This document shows, in pieces, positions 18,007 to 26,511 of a stretch of 64,000 nucleotides of DNA. The first letter of the stretch is position 1. The number at the start of each line of letters is the position of its first letter. Both the position numbers and the translations under genes were made by a program. A model generated the notes under the pieces. It saw only the letters and a program-made list of their open reading frames with translations. It had not been told where the DNA came from and did not search any database. This stretch comes from Micrococcales bacterium (GTDB lineage Bacteria; Actinomycetota; Actinomycetes; S36-B12; UBA10799): contig JADKAV010000008.1 in the NCBI GenBank assembly GCA_016719135.1, positions 72,464 through 136,463 of the forward strand. Direction: 5' to 3'.

Positions 18007-18986
18007 ACCGTCCCTCAGCCGCCGACGCCGTGGTGTCCAGCACGATCGTCGTGCCCAACACCCACCCGATGGTCGCCCTGCTCGGTGCCAACGACGAGAA
18101 TCTGCGGCAGTTCGAAAAGGACTTCGCGGACGTCGACGTGCTGGTGCGCGGTAACGAGATCCACCTCAGCGGGGAAGTCACGGAGATCGGTCTGGCCGAG
18201 CAGGTGATCGCTGAGATGTTGTCGATCCTGCGCACCGGACAGGCCCTGACCCCCGACGCGGTGGAGCGCTCGGTGTCGATGTTGCGCACTGACCGTTCGT
18301 CGTCGCCCTCACAACTGCTGACCGCGAACATTCTTTCAACCCGCGGCAAGGCGATCCGGGCCAAGACGCTGAACCAGAAGCGGTACGTGGATGCCATCGA
18401 CGCGAACACGATCGTCTTCGGCATCGGCCCGGCCGGTACCGGCAAGACCTATCTGGCGGTGGCCAAGGCCGTGCAGGCTCTGCAGTCCAAATCGATCAAC
18501 CGGATCATCCTCACCCGACCCGCAGTGGAGGCCGGCGAACGGCTCGGCTTCCTGCCAGGAACCCTCAGCGAGAAGATCGACCCCTATCTGCGGCCGTTGT
18601 ACGACGCTCTGCACGACATGATCGATCCGGACCGGATCCCGCAGCTGATGACCAGCGGGACCATCGAGGTCGCGCCCCTCGCGTACATGCGCGGACGCAC
18701 CCTCAACGATGCGTTCATCATCCTCGACGAGGCGCAGAACACGACTGCCGAGCAGATGAAGATGTTCCTGACCCGGCTGGGATTCGGGTCCACGATGGTC
18801 GTCACCGGGGACGTCACGCAGGTCGACCTGCCCTCCGGGGCCACCAGTGGTCTGCGAATCGTTCAGAACATCCTGTCGGGGATTGACGACGTCCAATTCT
18901 GCGAGTTGACCAGTCGCGACGTCGTCCGGCACAAACTCGTCGGCGACATCGTCGACGCCTATGGCAGGTACGAGCAGTCCCGATGA
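18003..18986 (+). CDS. phoH: PhoH-like ATPase
   Basis: 327 aa. The Walker A motif is GPAGTGKT, Walker B is FIILDEAQNT, and GDVTQVDLP is the family's sensor region; an N-terminal KH-like extension (residues about 20-75) is typical of the PhoL/YbeZ type found next to ybeY. Inferred role is RNA metabolism together with YbeY. I choose ATG 18003, which overlaps the HIT stop; GTG 17991 is possible. It overlaps ybeY by ATGA. Confidence 0.93.
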   Translation: MNRPSAADAVVSSTIVVPNTHPMVALLGANDENLRQFEKDFADVDVLVRGNEIHLSGEVTEIGLAEQVIAEMLSILRTGQALTPDAVERSVSMLRTDRSSSPSQLLTANILSTRGKAIRAKTLNQKRYVDAIDANTIVFGIGPAGTGKTYLAVAKAVQALQSKSINRIILTRPAVEAGERLGFLPGTLSEKIDPYLRPLYDALHDMIDPDRIPQLMTSGTIEVAPLAYMRGRTLNDAFIILDEAQNTTAEQMKMFLTRLGFGSTMVVTGDVTQVDLPSGATSGLRIVQNILSGIDDVQFCELTSRDVVRHKLVGDIVDAYGRYEQSR

Positions 18987-19441
18987 GCATCGACGTGGTC
19001 AACGAGACCGAAGCGGACATCGACATCGCGTCGATCGGACAGCAAGCACGCTTCGTGCTGGATCGTCTACGCATCCATGCCGGCGCCGAGTTGTCGGTGG
19101 TCTTCGTGGACACCGCCACCATGACCGACCTGCACGTGCGCTGGATGGATGAACCCGGCCCGACCGATGTGCTGAGTTTCCCGATGGACGAACTCACCCC
19201 TCCGCGCGACGACGAGGAACCGCCGGAGGGTCTGCTGGGCGATGTGGTCATCTGTCCGGAGGTGGCCGACCGGCAGGCGAAAGCAGCCGGGCACGATGTG
19301 CGCCTCGAACTCGGCGTGCTCCTCACCCATGGCATCCTGCACCTGCTGGGGTACGACCATGCCGAACCCGACGAGGAACGCCTGATGTTCGGTCTGCAAC
19401 GTCGCTTGCTGGGCGAATGGCAGGCGGAGGTGCAGTCGTGA
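18983..19441 (+). CDS. ybeY: Endoribonuclease YbeY
   Basis: Zinc-dependent single-strand endoribonuclease for 16S rRNA 3' maturation and ribosome quality control. The metal motif HGILHLLGYDH (three histidines) is intact, and TDVLSFPMDE is the conserved mid-region. 152 aa. It overlaps the phoH stop, and the phoH-ybeY-corC-era order is conserved in bacteria. Confidence 0.95.
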   Translation: MSIDVVNETEADIDIASIGQQARFVLDRLRIHAGAELSVVFVDTATMTDLHVRWMDEPGPTDVLSFPMDELTPPRDDEEPPEGLLGDVVICPEVADRQAKAAGHDVRLELGVLLTHGILHLLGYDHAEPDEERLMFGLQRRLLGEWQAEVQS

Positions 19442-19478
19442 TGCAGTTCGCGCACTGTTTGTTCGAGGGCGTCCGCTG

Positions 19479-20771
19479 ATGGAGTACGCGGATATCGCCT
19501 TTCAGGTCGTGGCCGTCGTGCTGTTGGTGGCGGTCGCGGGCGTTCTGGTCGCCTCGGAGGTCGCCATCACCAGGGTCTCCAAGCCACGCGCGGAGGAGTT
19601 GGTCGAGGAAGGTGTCCGGGGGGCGGCGGGCCTGCAGGTGATCGTGGGGGACCGGCCGCGTTACGTCAACGTGCTGCTGTTCCTTCGCCTGGTGTGTACG
19701 ACCTCGGCCATTGCCATCGCCACCCTCATCGGTATCGAGGTGATCGACGCCCCCCGTTGGTGGCAGATGGGCCTGGCGGTGGCGGTGATGGTCTTCGTCG
19801 GCTACGTCGTCACAGGGGTCGCGCCGCGGACCCTGGCCCAGCAGCACGCCGAGCCGATCGCCCTGGCCGCCTCCGGACCCGCCCGGTTCCTGGCCGGGCT
19901 GTTGGGCCCGTTGACCTCCCTGCTGATCCTGCTGGGCAACGCGATCACACCTGGAAAGGGCTACCGGCAGGGCCCGTTCGTGAGTCAGGCCGAGTTGCGG
20001 GAGTTGCTCGACCAAGCCGGCGCGGACAGCGTCATCGAGGACGATGAACGGCAGATGCTGCACTCCGTGTTCGAACTCGGCGACACCCTTGCCCGCGAGG
20101 TCATGGTGCCCCGCACGGAGATGGTGTGGATCGAGGCCGACAAGACACTGCGGCAGGCACTGTCCCTTGGCCTGCGCTCAGGGTTCAGCCGCATCCCGGT
20201 CATCGCCGAGAATCTCGACGACGTGGTGGGTGTGGTCTATCTGAAAGATGTCGCCCGCCGAATCTTCGAGGACCGCGGCTCGGAGCGCAACGAGCATGTC
20301 GACACCGTCATGCGTGAGGCCCACTTCATCCCTGACAGCAAGCGCGCCGACGACCTGCTGCGCGACATGCAGGCCGCGCGTGTACACATGTCGATCGTGG
20401 TCGACGAATACGGGGGGACCGCGGGCCTGGTGACCATCGAGGACATCCTCGAGGAGATTGTCGGCGAGATCACCGACGAGTACGACAACGAGGTGCCCGA
20501 AGTGGAGGAGCTGGCCACCGACCGCTACCGGGTCAGCGCGCGGCTGGGTGTCGATGACCTCGCCGAGCTCGTGCCGGTGCAGGTCAGCAGCGAGGGCGAG
20601 GACGTGGATACCGTCGGCGGGTTGCTCGGACGTCGGCTGGGGGTGGTTCCGATCCCCGGAACCCATGTCGATATCGATGGCTACCGGCTCACCGCCGAGC
20701 GGGCGGCGGGACGGCGTAACCGGGTCGGTACCGTCCTGGTCGAGAAACTGCAGAGCAGCGAGGTCGAATGA
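19479..20771 (+). CDS. Hemolysin C/CorC family protein (CNNM + CBS + CorC domains)
   Basis: 430 aa membrane protein. It has an N-terminal DUF21/CNNM domain with about four membrane segments, a CBS pair (from VMVPRTEMVWIEADKTLRQA to the segment containing MSIVVDEYGGTAGLVTIED), and a C-terminal CorC/HlyC domain (YRVSARLGVDDLAELV). Homologues are linked to Mg2+/Co2+ transport, but hemolysin is only a historical name. ATG 19479 lies 37 bases after ybeY. It overlaps the next gene by ATGA. Confidence 0.9.
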   Translation: MEYADIAFQVVAVVLLVAVAGVLVASEVAITRVSKPRAEELVEEGVRGAAGLQVIVGDRPRYVNVLLFLRLVCTTSAIAIATLIGIEVIDAPRWWQMGLAVAVMVFVGYVVTGVAPRTLAQQHAEPIALAASGPARFLAGLLGPLTSLLILLGNAITPGKGYRQGPFVSQAELRELLDQAGADSVIEDDERQMLHSVFELGDTLAREVMVPRTEMVWIEADKTLRQALSLGLRSGFSRIPVIAENLDDVVGVVYLKDVARRIFEDRGSERNEHVDTVMREAHFIPDSKRADDLLRDMQAARVHMSIVVDEYGGTAGLVTIEDILEEIVGEITDEYDNEVPEVEELATDRYRVSARLGVDDLAELVPVQVSSEGEDVDTVGGLLGRRLGVVPIPGTHVDIDGYRLTAERAAGRRNRVGTVLVEKLQSSEVE

Positions 20772-21088
20772 GTCCGGAGGACGAGAAACTACTGACCCTG
20801 GCACGAGCTGCCCGAGGGCGGATCGGCGCTGCGCAGGGTGCGGCGGTCCGCGACGAGATGGGCCGCAACTACACCGGCGCGACCGTCGACCTTGCGTCGC
20901 TGCGGCTTGGCGCGCTCGACGTGGCCATCGCCCAGGCTGTGGCCTCGGGTGCGCGCGGACTCGAAGCAGTGGTCGTGGTCGGCGGTATGGCTCCCGACCT
21001 GTCGGTGGTCACTGATCTGGGTGGCCCGGGTGTTCCGGTGTGGTTGTGTGACAGCCGCGGCTCGGTCATCGGGGAGTTCACCTCATGA
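20768..21088 (+). CDS. Cytidine-deaminase-like protein lacking the zinc site
   Basis: 106 aa. The order of elements (AAQGAAVRDEMGRNYTGATV, then a helix, then an Ala/Val-rich strand LEAVVVVGG) follows the cytidine deaminase fold. However, the catalytic CAE/HAE motif is replaced (LRLGALDVAIAQ) and no PCxxC exists, so deaminase activity is not expected. Similar small proteins sit between corC and era in other Actinobacteria. It is coupled to both neighbours by 4-base overlaps. Function unknown. Confidence 0.8.
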   Translation: MSPEDEKLLTLARAARGRIGAAQGAAVRDEMGRNYTGATVDLASLRLGALDVAIAQAVASGARGLEAVVVVGGMAPDLSVVTDLGGPGVPVWLCDSRGSVIGEFTS

Positions 21089-21993
21089 GCCGGTCCGGGT
21101 TCGCGATCCTGGTTGGCCGGCCCAATGTCGGCAAATCGACCCTGACCAACGCCCTGGTCGGTCAGCCGGTCGCCATCACCTCTTCGCGGCCGCAGACCAC
21201 TCGTCACACCATCCGTGGGGTGCTCAACCGGGGTGATGACCAGTTGATCCTGGTGGACACCCCCGGTATCCATCGTCCCCGGACACTGCTCGGCCGACGC
21301 CTGAATGACCTGGTGCTCACCACGATGTCCGAGGTCGATGTGGTGGTGCTGTGTCTTCCGGCAGACCAGAAGATCGGCCCCGGTGACACGTTCATCGCCG
21401 AGCGACTGCTCGAGTTGAGGCGGCAGAAGCTCGTCGTGGCGGTCACCAAGTCCGATGTGGTCAGCCGGGACATGATCGCGTCGCGCCTGATGGAGGCCAG
21501 CCGGTTCGCCGACTCGATGGGCTTGCAGGTCAGCGACTTCGTCCCCGTGTCGGGCGCCGAAGGGGACAACGTCGACGAGTTGGCCCACGTGCTCGCCTCA
21601 TTGCTGCCCGAGGGCCCCCGCTTGTTCGGCGACGAGATCACCGATCAGCCCGAACGGGTCGTGGTGGCCGAGCTCATCCGCGAGTCCGCACTGGAAAGGC
21701 TGCGCGACGAGTTGCCCCACTCGGTGGCGGTGGACATCGACGAAATGGGAATGCGCGAGGGCAGGCGCCCTGATGACCCCTTGATGGACATCTATGCGGT
21801 CATCTACGTCGAACGGTCAAGCCAGAAACCCATCGTGCTGGGGCGCCGCGGAGAACAACTCAAGGCCATCGGCGCGCAAGCCCGCGCGAAGATCGAGGCT
21901 TTGCTGGGGACCAGGGTCTACCTGGACCTGCACGTCAAGATCGCCAAGGACTGGCAGAACAGCCCCGGGCAATTGCGGCGCCTGGGGTTCTGA
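21085..21993 (+). CDS. era: GTPase Era
   Basis: Essential 16S rRNA-binding GTPase of 30S assembly. G motifs: GRPNVGKST, TTRHTIRG switch, DTPGIHRP and TKSD; the C-terminal KH domain has SSQKPIVLGRRGEQLKAIG and ends in KIAKDWQNSPGQLRRLGF. 302 aa. ATG 21085 overlaps the preceding stop. It ends the run that begins with hrcA or phoH; recO is nearby, as usual, but separated by an exporter gene on the other strand. Confidence 0.96.
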   Translation: MSRSGFAILVGRPNVGKSTLTNALVGQPVAITSSRPQTTRHTIRGVLNRGDDQLILVDTPGIHRPRTLLGRRLNDLVLTTMSEVDVVVLCLPADQKIGPGDTFIAERLLELRRQKLVVAVTKSDVVSRDMIASRLMEASRFADSMGLQVSDFVPVSGAEGDNVDELAHVLASLLPEGPRLFGDEITDQPERVVVAELIRESALERLRDELPHSVAVDIDEMGMREGRRPDDPLMDIYAVIYVERSSQKPIVLGRRGEQLKAIGAQARAKIEALLGTRVYLDLHVKIAKDWQNSPGQLRRLGF

Positions 21994-22013
21994 GCCGGGG
22001 CGCTTGGTTGGTT

Positions 22014-22188
22014 GCTTGTTCCGCAGTCGTTGGAGTTGGTCTGAGCCGCGCACCGGCCCGCCTGCTTGTTCCGCAGCCGTTGGAGTTGGGTACGGGGGTT
22101 GGAGTTAGGTACGCAGGTTGGAGTTGCGCGGCCCGTCGATGTCCAACGGGTGTACCGATGTCCAACGCTTGTACCGATGTTTAACGCC
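22014..22188. repeat. 19-bp repeat array, copy A (3 direct + 3 inverted units)
   Basis: Three left units of 19 bp begin at 22079, 22098 and 22117 (pattern GTTGGAGTTNGGTACGNNG, the last incomplete). A short GC spacer follows, then three units in the opposite sense at 22138, 22157 and 22176 (GATGTCCAACGNNTGTACC, the last decayed). Before it, a 26-base stretch starting GCTTGTTCCGCAG is repeated 50 bases apart (22014 and 22064). The rest of the gap to 22255 holds nothing recognisable. Same family as copies B (31306) and C (56985). Confidence 0.85.
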
Positions 22189-22255
22189 GATCCGAGCCGC
22201 GCACCGTTCCCGCACGCTGACCCCGCACACCGTCCCCGCGCACCGACCCGACTAC

Positions 22256-23374
22256 CTACTCCGCCGCCTCGTTGAGCGCCGGGATCAGTTCGTAGCGGTT
22301 GGTGTAAGCCGCGAGGAACGCGAGGATGGCCGCTGCCACCGGGATTCCGATCAACGCCCCGATCGGCCCGAACAAGGCAGCGCCGGCGATCACCGACCCG
22401 AAGGCGACGGCCGGGTGGATGTCCATGGTTCGCGAACTGATCCGCGGCGAGAAGTAGTAGTTCTCGATCTGCTGATACACAGTGGCGAAGATGATGACCC
22501 ACACCGCGTCCCACGGGTCATCGGAGAGCACGGCGATCAAGGCGGGCAGCGCAATGGCCAGGTACGTGCCAACGGTCGGGATGAACTGGCTGATCAGGCC
22601 CATCCACAACGCCAACGGCAACCAGAACGGCAACCCGATGATGATGAAGAAGATCGCGGAGAAGAACGCCGAGACGACCGCGAGACCCAATCGGGAGATC
22701 ACGAAGCCCCCGGCCTTGTCGGTGGCGATGGTCCACACGTCGTTGAAGACCGCCTGTGACTTGTTCGGCAGCACCGACGCGATGGTGCGCCGAAGTCGCG
22801 GGCCGTCGGCAGCAAAATAGAACGCGAACAGCAGCAGCGTGAACATCTGGAAAACAACGCCGATCGCCGAGCTCAGAACGCCCAGGACACCGCCCGCGGC
22901 CTGGCTGGCGATATTGGCCACGTCCTGGGTTCCGAGGTTCAGTTGGTCCAGAATCGTCGCCTGATTCAAGCCCAAATTGAATCGTTCGTTCAGAAAGTCG
23001 ATGACGTTCTTCACGATGTCCGGAGCCGCCTGCACCAACGCGACGATCTGGGTGGCGAACAGTTGTCCAAAGGCGATGAAGAAGATGGCGGTGACCAAGC
23101 CAAGGGCGAGGAACACGAGCATGGTGCCCAGGCCGCGTTTCATGCCGAACCTCGTGTGCAGCCGGGTCACGATCGGGTCGATCGCCAGGCCGAACAGCCA
23201 TGCGAGGAGCAACAGGAACAGGAAGTTGCCCAGGGACGTCCACGCCCAGATGAACACCGTGTAGAACGCGACGAGCACGAGGACACCTACGGCGGATTTG
23301 CGGACCCAGCCCGGGTCCAGTCGCACATGGACCGTTCCGAGGGTCTTGGGCTTTTCCGTGTCCGGTGTCGTCAT
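22256..23374 (-). CDS. AI-2E family transporter (permease)
   Basis: 372 aa polytopic membrane protein of the AI-2E/YdiK/PerM exporter family. Start MTTPDTEKPKTLG, then paired helices (WVRKSAVGVLVLVAFYTVFI, FLFLLLLAWLFGLAIDPIV), a soluble central stretch, and the signature C-terminal block FIPTVGTYLAIALPALIA with ENYYFSPRISSRTMDIHPA and GALIGIPVAAAI. The substrate cannot be inferred; members export quorum signals or ions. It is divergent from recO and runs towards era. Confidence 0.88.
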   Translation of the reverse strand: MTTPDTEKPKTLGTVHVRLDPGWVRKSAVGVLVLVAFYTVFIWAWTSLGNFLFLLLLAWLFGLAIDPIVTRLHTRFGMKRGLGTMLVFLALGLVTAIFFIAFGQLFATQIVALVQAAPDIVKNVIDFLNERFNLGLNQATILDQLNLGTQDVANIASQAAGGVLGVLSSAIGVVFQMFTLLLFAFYFAADGPRLRRTIASVLPNKSQAVFNDVWTIATDKAGGFVISRLGLAVVSAFFSAIFFIIIGLPFWLPLALWMGLISQFIPTVGTYLAIALPALIAVLSDDPWDAVWVIIFATVYQQIENYYFSPRISSRTMDIHPAVAFGSVIAGAALFGPIGALIGIPVAAAILAFLAAYTNRYELIPALNEAAE

Positions 23375-23517
23375 AGGGCCGAGGCTAAAGCACGCGATTG
23401 GGGTTCTCCGGCAGGCGCGCTGCGCTGTGTGGCGCCGGTCTCCCAGCCGCCGGCTCCGGCGTGACCAAGACCGGTGCGGCACCTGTCGCCGCGGGGTGCG
23501 GGAGGCACAATGACAGG

Positions 23518-24303
23518 GTGGCCACCCGGATCGAGGATGCAGCGGTCGTCCTGCGCGCGTACCCGCTGGGGGAGGCCGATCGCATCCTGAGCCTGCTCAC
23601 CGAGGACCACGGACTGGTCCGCGCGGTGGCCAAGGGCGTCCGCAAGCCCACCTCGAGGTTCGGGTCCCGATTGCAGCCGCTGAACCAGGTGCAGGTGTTG
23701 CTGTACCAGGGCCGCAATCTGGCAACCATCAGCGGCGTGGACTCACTGCGCCTGTTCGGCTCGCAGATCGCCGGTGACTACGTGCGCTGGTCGGCCGGCC
23801 ACGTGCTGGCTGAAGCCACCGAACGCCTCGTCAGCGAAGAGATGGAACCGGCCCGGCCGCACTACCGCCTACTGGTCAGCGGCCTCGCGGCATTGGCTGA
23901 TGAACAGCGCGATCCACGCCTGGTGATCGATGCCTTCCTGCTGCGTTCCCTGGCGACCGGTGGATGGGCACCGAGTTTCGCCGACTGCTCACAATGTGGC
24001 GCCGACGGTCCGCACCGATGGATCCACCTCGCATCCGGTGGTGCGGTTTGCGAGTTGTGCCGGCCTTCGGGAGCGGTGTCGATCAGCCCCGGAACTTCCG
24101 CGCTGCTCGGTGCGCTGCTCAGCGGTGACTGGGCGGTCACCGCCGCAGCGTCCACGACCTCGCGCCGAGCGGCCTCCGGGGTGGTCGCGGCATATTTGCA
24201 GATGCATCTGGAACGCGACCTGCGGTCACTGCCCATAGCCGACCGTGCCTGGCTCTCAGAGCTGTCCGTGAAGCTGACCTCCGACGAGGATGTGGTCGCA
24301 TGA
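23518..24303 (+). CDS. recO: DNA repair protein RecO
   Basis: Recombination mediator that loads RecA with RecR. The N-terminal OB fold starts RIEDAAVVLRAYPLGEADRI, and the mid-domain has a zinc site CSQCG...CELC. 261 aa from GTG 23518; upstream in-frame codons exist but the family starts here. Its stop overlaps uppS (ATGA). Confidence 0.92.
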   Translation: MATRIEDAAVVLRAYPLGEADRILSLLTEDHGLVRAVAKGVRKPTSRFGSRLQPLNQVQVLLYQGRNLATISGVDSLRLFGSQIAGDYVRWSAGHVLAEATERLVSEEMEPARPHYRLLVSGLAALADEQRDPRLVIDAFLLRSLATGGWAPSFADCSQCGADGPHRWIHLASGGAVCELCRPSGAVSISPGTSALLGALLSGDWAVTAAASTTSRRAASGVVAAYLQMHLERDLRSLPIADRAWLSELSVKLTSDEDVVA

Positions 24304-25070
24304 CGACTCAGCCCCCGCCTCACTCCAGCGGCGCCACCGCGCCCCCGCTGACCGCCGACCAGGTCCCGCGTCACGTGGCATTGGTCATGGACGGCAACGG
24401 CCGGTGGGCCCAGGAGCGTGGCCTGCCCCGTACAGCTGGCCACGAGGCCGGTGAGGCGAGCCTGCTGGACTGCGTGCATGGGGCGCTGGAGCTGGGAATC
24501 CCATGGTTGTCCGCGTACGCCTTCAGTACGGAGAACTGGCGACGGTCCCCGGAGGAGGTTCGCTTTCTCATGGGGTTCAACCGCGACGTCATCCGCCGTC
24601 GTCGTGACGAGATGAACGCCATGGGGGTTCGGATCCGGTGGGCCGGGCGGCGGCCCAGGCTGTGGCGCAGCGTCATCCGGGAGTTGGAAGTTGCCGAGCA
24701 GATGACGGCGACGAACACCAAACTCACGCTGACGATGTGCGTCAATTACGGGGGTCGGGCCGAGATCGCTGATGCCGCACAGGCGTTGGCCCGCGATGTG
24801 CGCGCCGGCCGTGTCGACCCCCAGCAGGTGACGGAGAAGACGTTTGCCCGCTACCTGTACCAACCGGCCATGCCCGATGTGGACTTGTTCGTCCGGTCCA
24901 GTGGTGAACAGCGCACCAGCAACTTCCTGGTGTGGCAGGCGGCGTACGCGGAGATGGTGTTCCTCGACACGCTGTGGCCGGACTTCGATCGGCGGCACCT
25001 TTGGTACGCGTGTGAGATCTACGCCGCGCGGGAACGACGGTACGGCGGCGTTCCGCAACCCCCGGTCTGA
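24300..25070 (+). CDS. uppS: Isoprenyl transferase (undecaprenyl/decaprenyl diphosphate synthase)
   Basis: cis-Prenyltransferase making the lipid carrier for cell-wall precursors. Motifs: HVALVMDGNGRWAQERGLPR (diphosphate-binding Asp), YAFSTENWRRSPEEV, and the C-terminal DLFVRSSGEQRTSNFLVWQ with ARERRYGG. 256 aa. Chain length (C50 or C55) cannot be decided from sequence. Coupled to recO, a common actinobacterial pair. Confidence 0.94.
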   Translation: MTTQPPPHSSGATAPPLTADQVPRHVALVMDGNGRWAQERGLPRTAGHEAGEASLLDCVHGALELGIPWLSAYAFSTENWRRSPEEVRFLMGFNRDVIRRRRDEMNAMGVRIRWAGRRPRLWRSVIRELEVAEQMTATNTKLTLTMCVNYGGRAEIADAAQALARDVRAGRVDPQQVTEKTFARYLYQPAMPDVDLFVRSSGEQRTSNFLVWQAAYAEMVFLDTLWPDFDRRHLWYACEIYAARERRYGGVPQPPV

Positions 25071-25093
25071 GACCGTTCGCTGGGGGATGCGAC

Positions 25094-25948
25094 TCAGCCC
25101 GGCCGGTCACTGCTGCTTGGCGTAACCAGGGGGCAGTCCTGGTGCGCGGCGATCTGGTCGCCAAGATCGAGCAGTCCCTGCAGCAGATCCTCCTCGGGCG
25201 CCGATTCGGTGAACGTGTCCACCGGCACTGTGTCGATTCCGTTGCGCTTGGCGGCGGTCTGCACTGCGGCCTGCGCGTCGACGGTGTAATACAGCGACTC
25301 AACCCTTTGTCCGCCCGGTTTCCACAAGATCAGCGGCACCTGGTCGAACGCGTAGGCGCGGGCGAGGTAGGTCAGGACCGGCGCCTCAACGACCAGCGTC
25401 GGTATCCGGCACGGATTGAACATCTCCTGCAGGCGCTGGTCGACGCCGAACGCTTCGTTGCGGACCGATAGGCCGCGCAATCCGTAGAACTGCGACGCCT
25501 CGTAGGTGGTGGGACTGGCAGAGGTCAAACCGTCGGCGACGGTCTGGGCCATTGTTCCCACGTTGACCGGATCGAACCAGACGTAGGGGTCGCGGATCTG
25601 TGGGTCCCGAGGGCTGGCCACCAGGTTCACGTCGCCGGTGGCGTTGATGACCCGATCCTGCGGAAGTTCAGCTGCTGCGGCGTCCACCTGCGCGTCCAAT
25701 CCCGGCACGTAGACCAACAGGTCCGCGTCGGTCTGGGCCACCTCGGACGCGCCGATCGAGAGGACCTCGACGGCGTCTCCGCCGACCCGCTCGGACAACC
25801 ACTTCGAGGGGAAATCCACGGTTGCCACTGTCAGCGCAGGCGGGATGCCGGCGGAGGCGGTCGGATCCGTAGCAGTACCTACGTTGCGGGTGCAACCGAC
25901 CAGCCCCAGCACCGCGAGGACGACGACGAGTGGTCGGTGCGCTTTCAT
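25094..25948 (-). CDS. Zinc/manganese-type ABC substrate-binding lipoprotein (ZnuA-like)
   Basis: 284 aa. A lipoprotein signal (VVVLAVLGLVGC, acylated Cys about residue 19) is followed by a cluster A-I type binding fold: SKWLSERVGGDAVEVLSIG, DADLLVYVPGLD and DPYVWFDPVNVGTMAQTVAD. The histidines that usually bind zinc in ZnuA (first in a GxxPH loop, another before WxDP) are not obvious, so the ligand may differ. No permease or ATPase gene adjoins it. ATG 25948 overlaps the stop of the upstream small membrane gene. Confidence 0.72.
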   Translation of the reverse strand: MKAHRPLVVVLAVLGLVGCTRNVGTATDPTASAGIPPALTVATVDFPSKWLSERVGGDAVEVLSIGASEVAQTDADLLVYVPGLDAQVDAAAAELPQDRVINATGDVNLVASPRDPQIRDPYVWFDPVNVGTMAQTVADGLTSASPTTYEASQFYGLRGLSVRNEAFGVDQRLQEMFNPCRIPTLVVEAPVLTYLARAYAFDQVPLILWKPGGQRVESLYYTVDAQAAVQTAAKRNGIDTVPVDTFTESAPEEDLLQGLLDLGDQIAAHQDCPLVTPSSSDRPG

Positions 25949-26256
25949 CCCCGGCCGGTGAGACGCAACCATGCTGCGCCGAACACCAGTGCCACGGTGA
26001 CCACTCGCATCGCGCGCGACGCCGGGGGCAGGATCGGCCAGGACAGCGCGATCAGCCACGACAAGAACAGTCCCAGCAACATGAGCAGAATCGCACCGAT
26101 TCCCGACGGCAACAGCAGTCCACCCACGAGGAAGGCTGCGAGACCGATCACGATCAGGGCCTTCGGCAGTCGGTTCAAGGTCTGCAGAGGGCCGCGGCTG
26201 AGGTCTTCGAACCGCATGCGGGCATCGGATCGGCTCGGCGGACGGGCATTGCTCAT
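25945..26256 (-). CDS. Small two-helix membrane protein (DUF6703-like)
   Basis: 103 aa. A polar N-terminus with a basic patch (RPPSRSDARMRFEDLSRG) precedes three hydrophobic stretches (ALIVIGLAAFLVGGLLL, IGAILLMLLGLFLSWLIAL and VVTVALVFGAAWL). It resembles a small actinobacterial membrane family; I assign no function. It is translationally coupled to the metal-binding lipoprotein and divergent from glyS. Confidence 0.75.
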   Translation of the reverse strand: MSNARPPSRSDARMRFEDLSRGPLQTLNRLPKALIVIGLAAFLVGGLLLPSGIGAILLMLLGLFLSWLIALSWPILPPASRAMRVVTVALVFGAAWLRLTGRG

Positions 26257-26311
26257 GAATCCATGGTGACGCATCCGCCGGGCTGCAGGGCCGCCGCCCC
26301 GGCGCCGACCA

Positions 26312-26356
26312 CTCCACAAGTGGGCACTGGAACACCCTCGGTGCCCACTTGTGGAG
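26312..26356. repeat. Perfect 16-bp inverted repeat between divergent genes
   Basis: CTCCACAAGTGGGCAC (26312-26327), a 13-base loop, then its exact complement (26341-26356). It lies between the divergent small membrane gene and glyS, where a terminator is not expected on either strand. It may be an operator, a transcript hairpin or a small mobile palindrome. Confidence 0.75.
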
Positions 26357-26511
26357 GCGCCAATCATGTCATTGCGGACAATACGGACGTCAAAACCTCC
26401 AGAAGATGGCAGTTTCATGAATCAGTTGTCCGGTGGTGCCCAGTTCGCGATGTGGCTGGCGTTCACCGGGCGTGACATGTCGCGTTCTGATGGCTCGGTA
26501 CCCTGGAAGGC

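Noticed and set aside
22138..22188. CRISPR array
   Set aside because: The 19-bp units are contiguous without spacers, there are only three per arm, and no cas gene is present.
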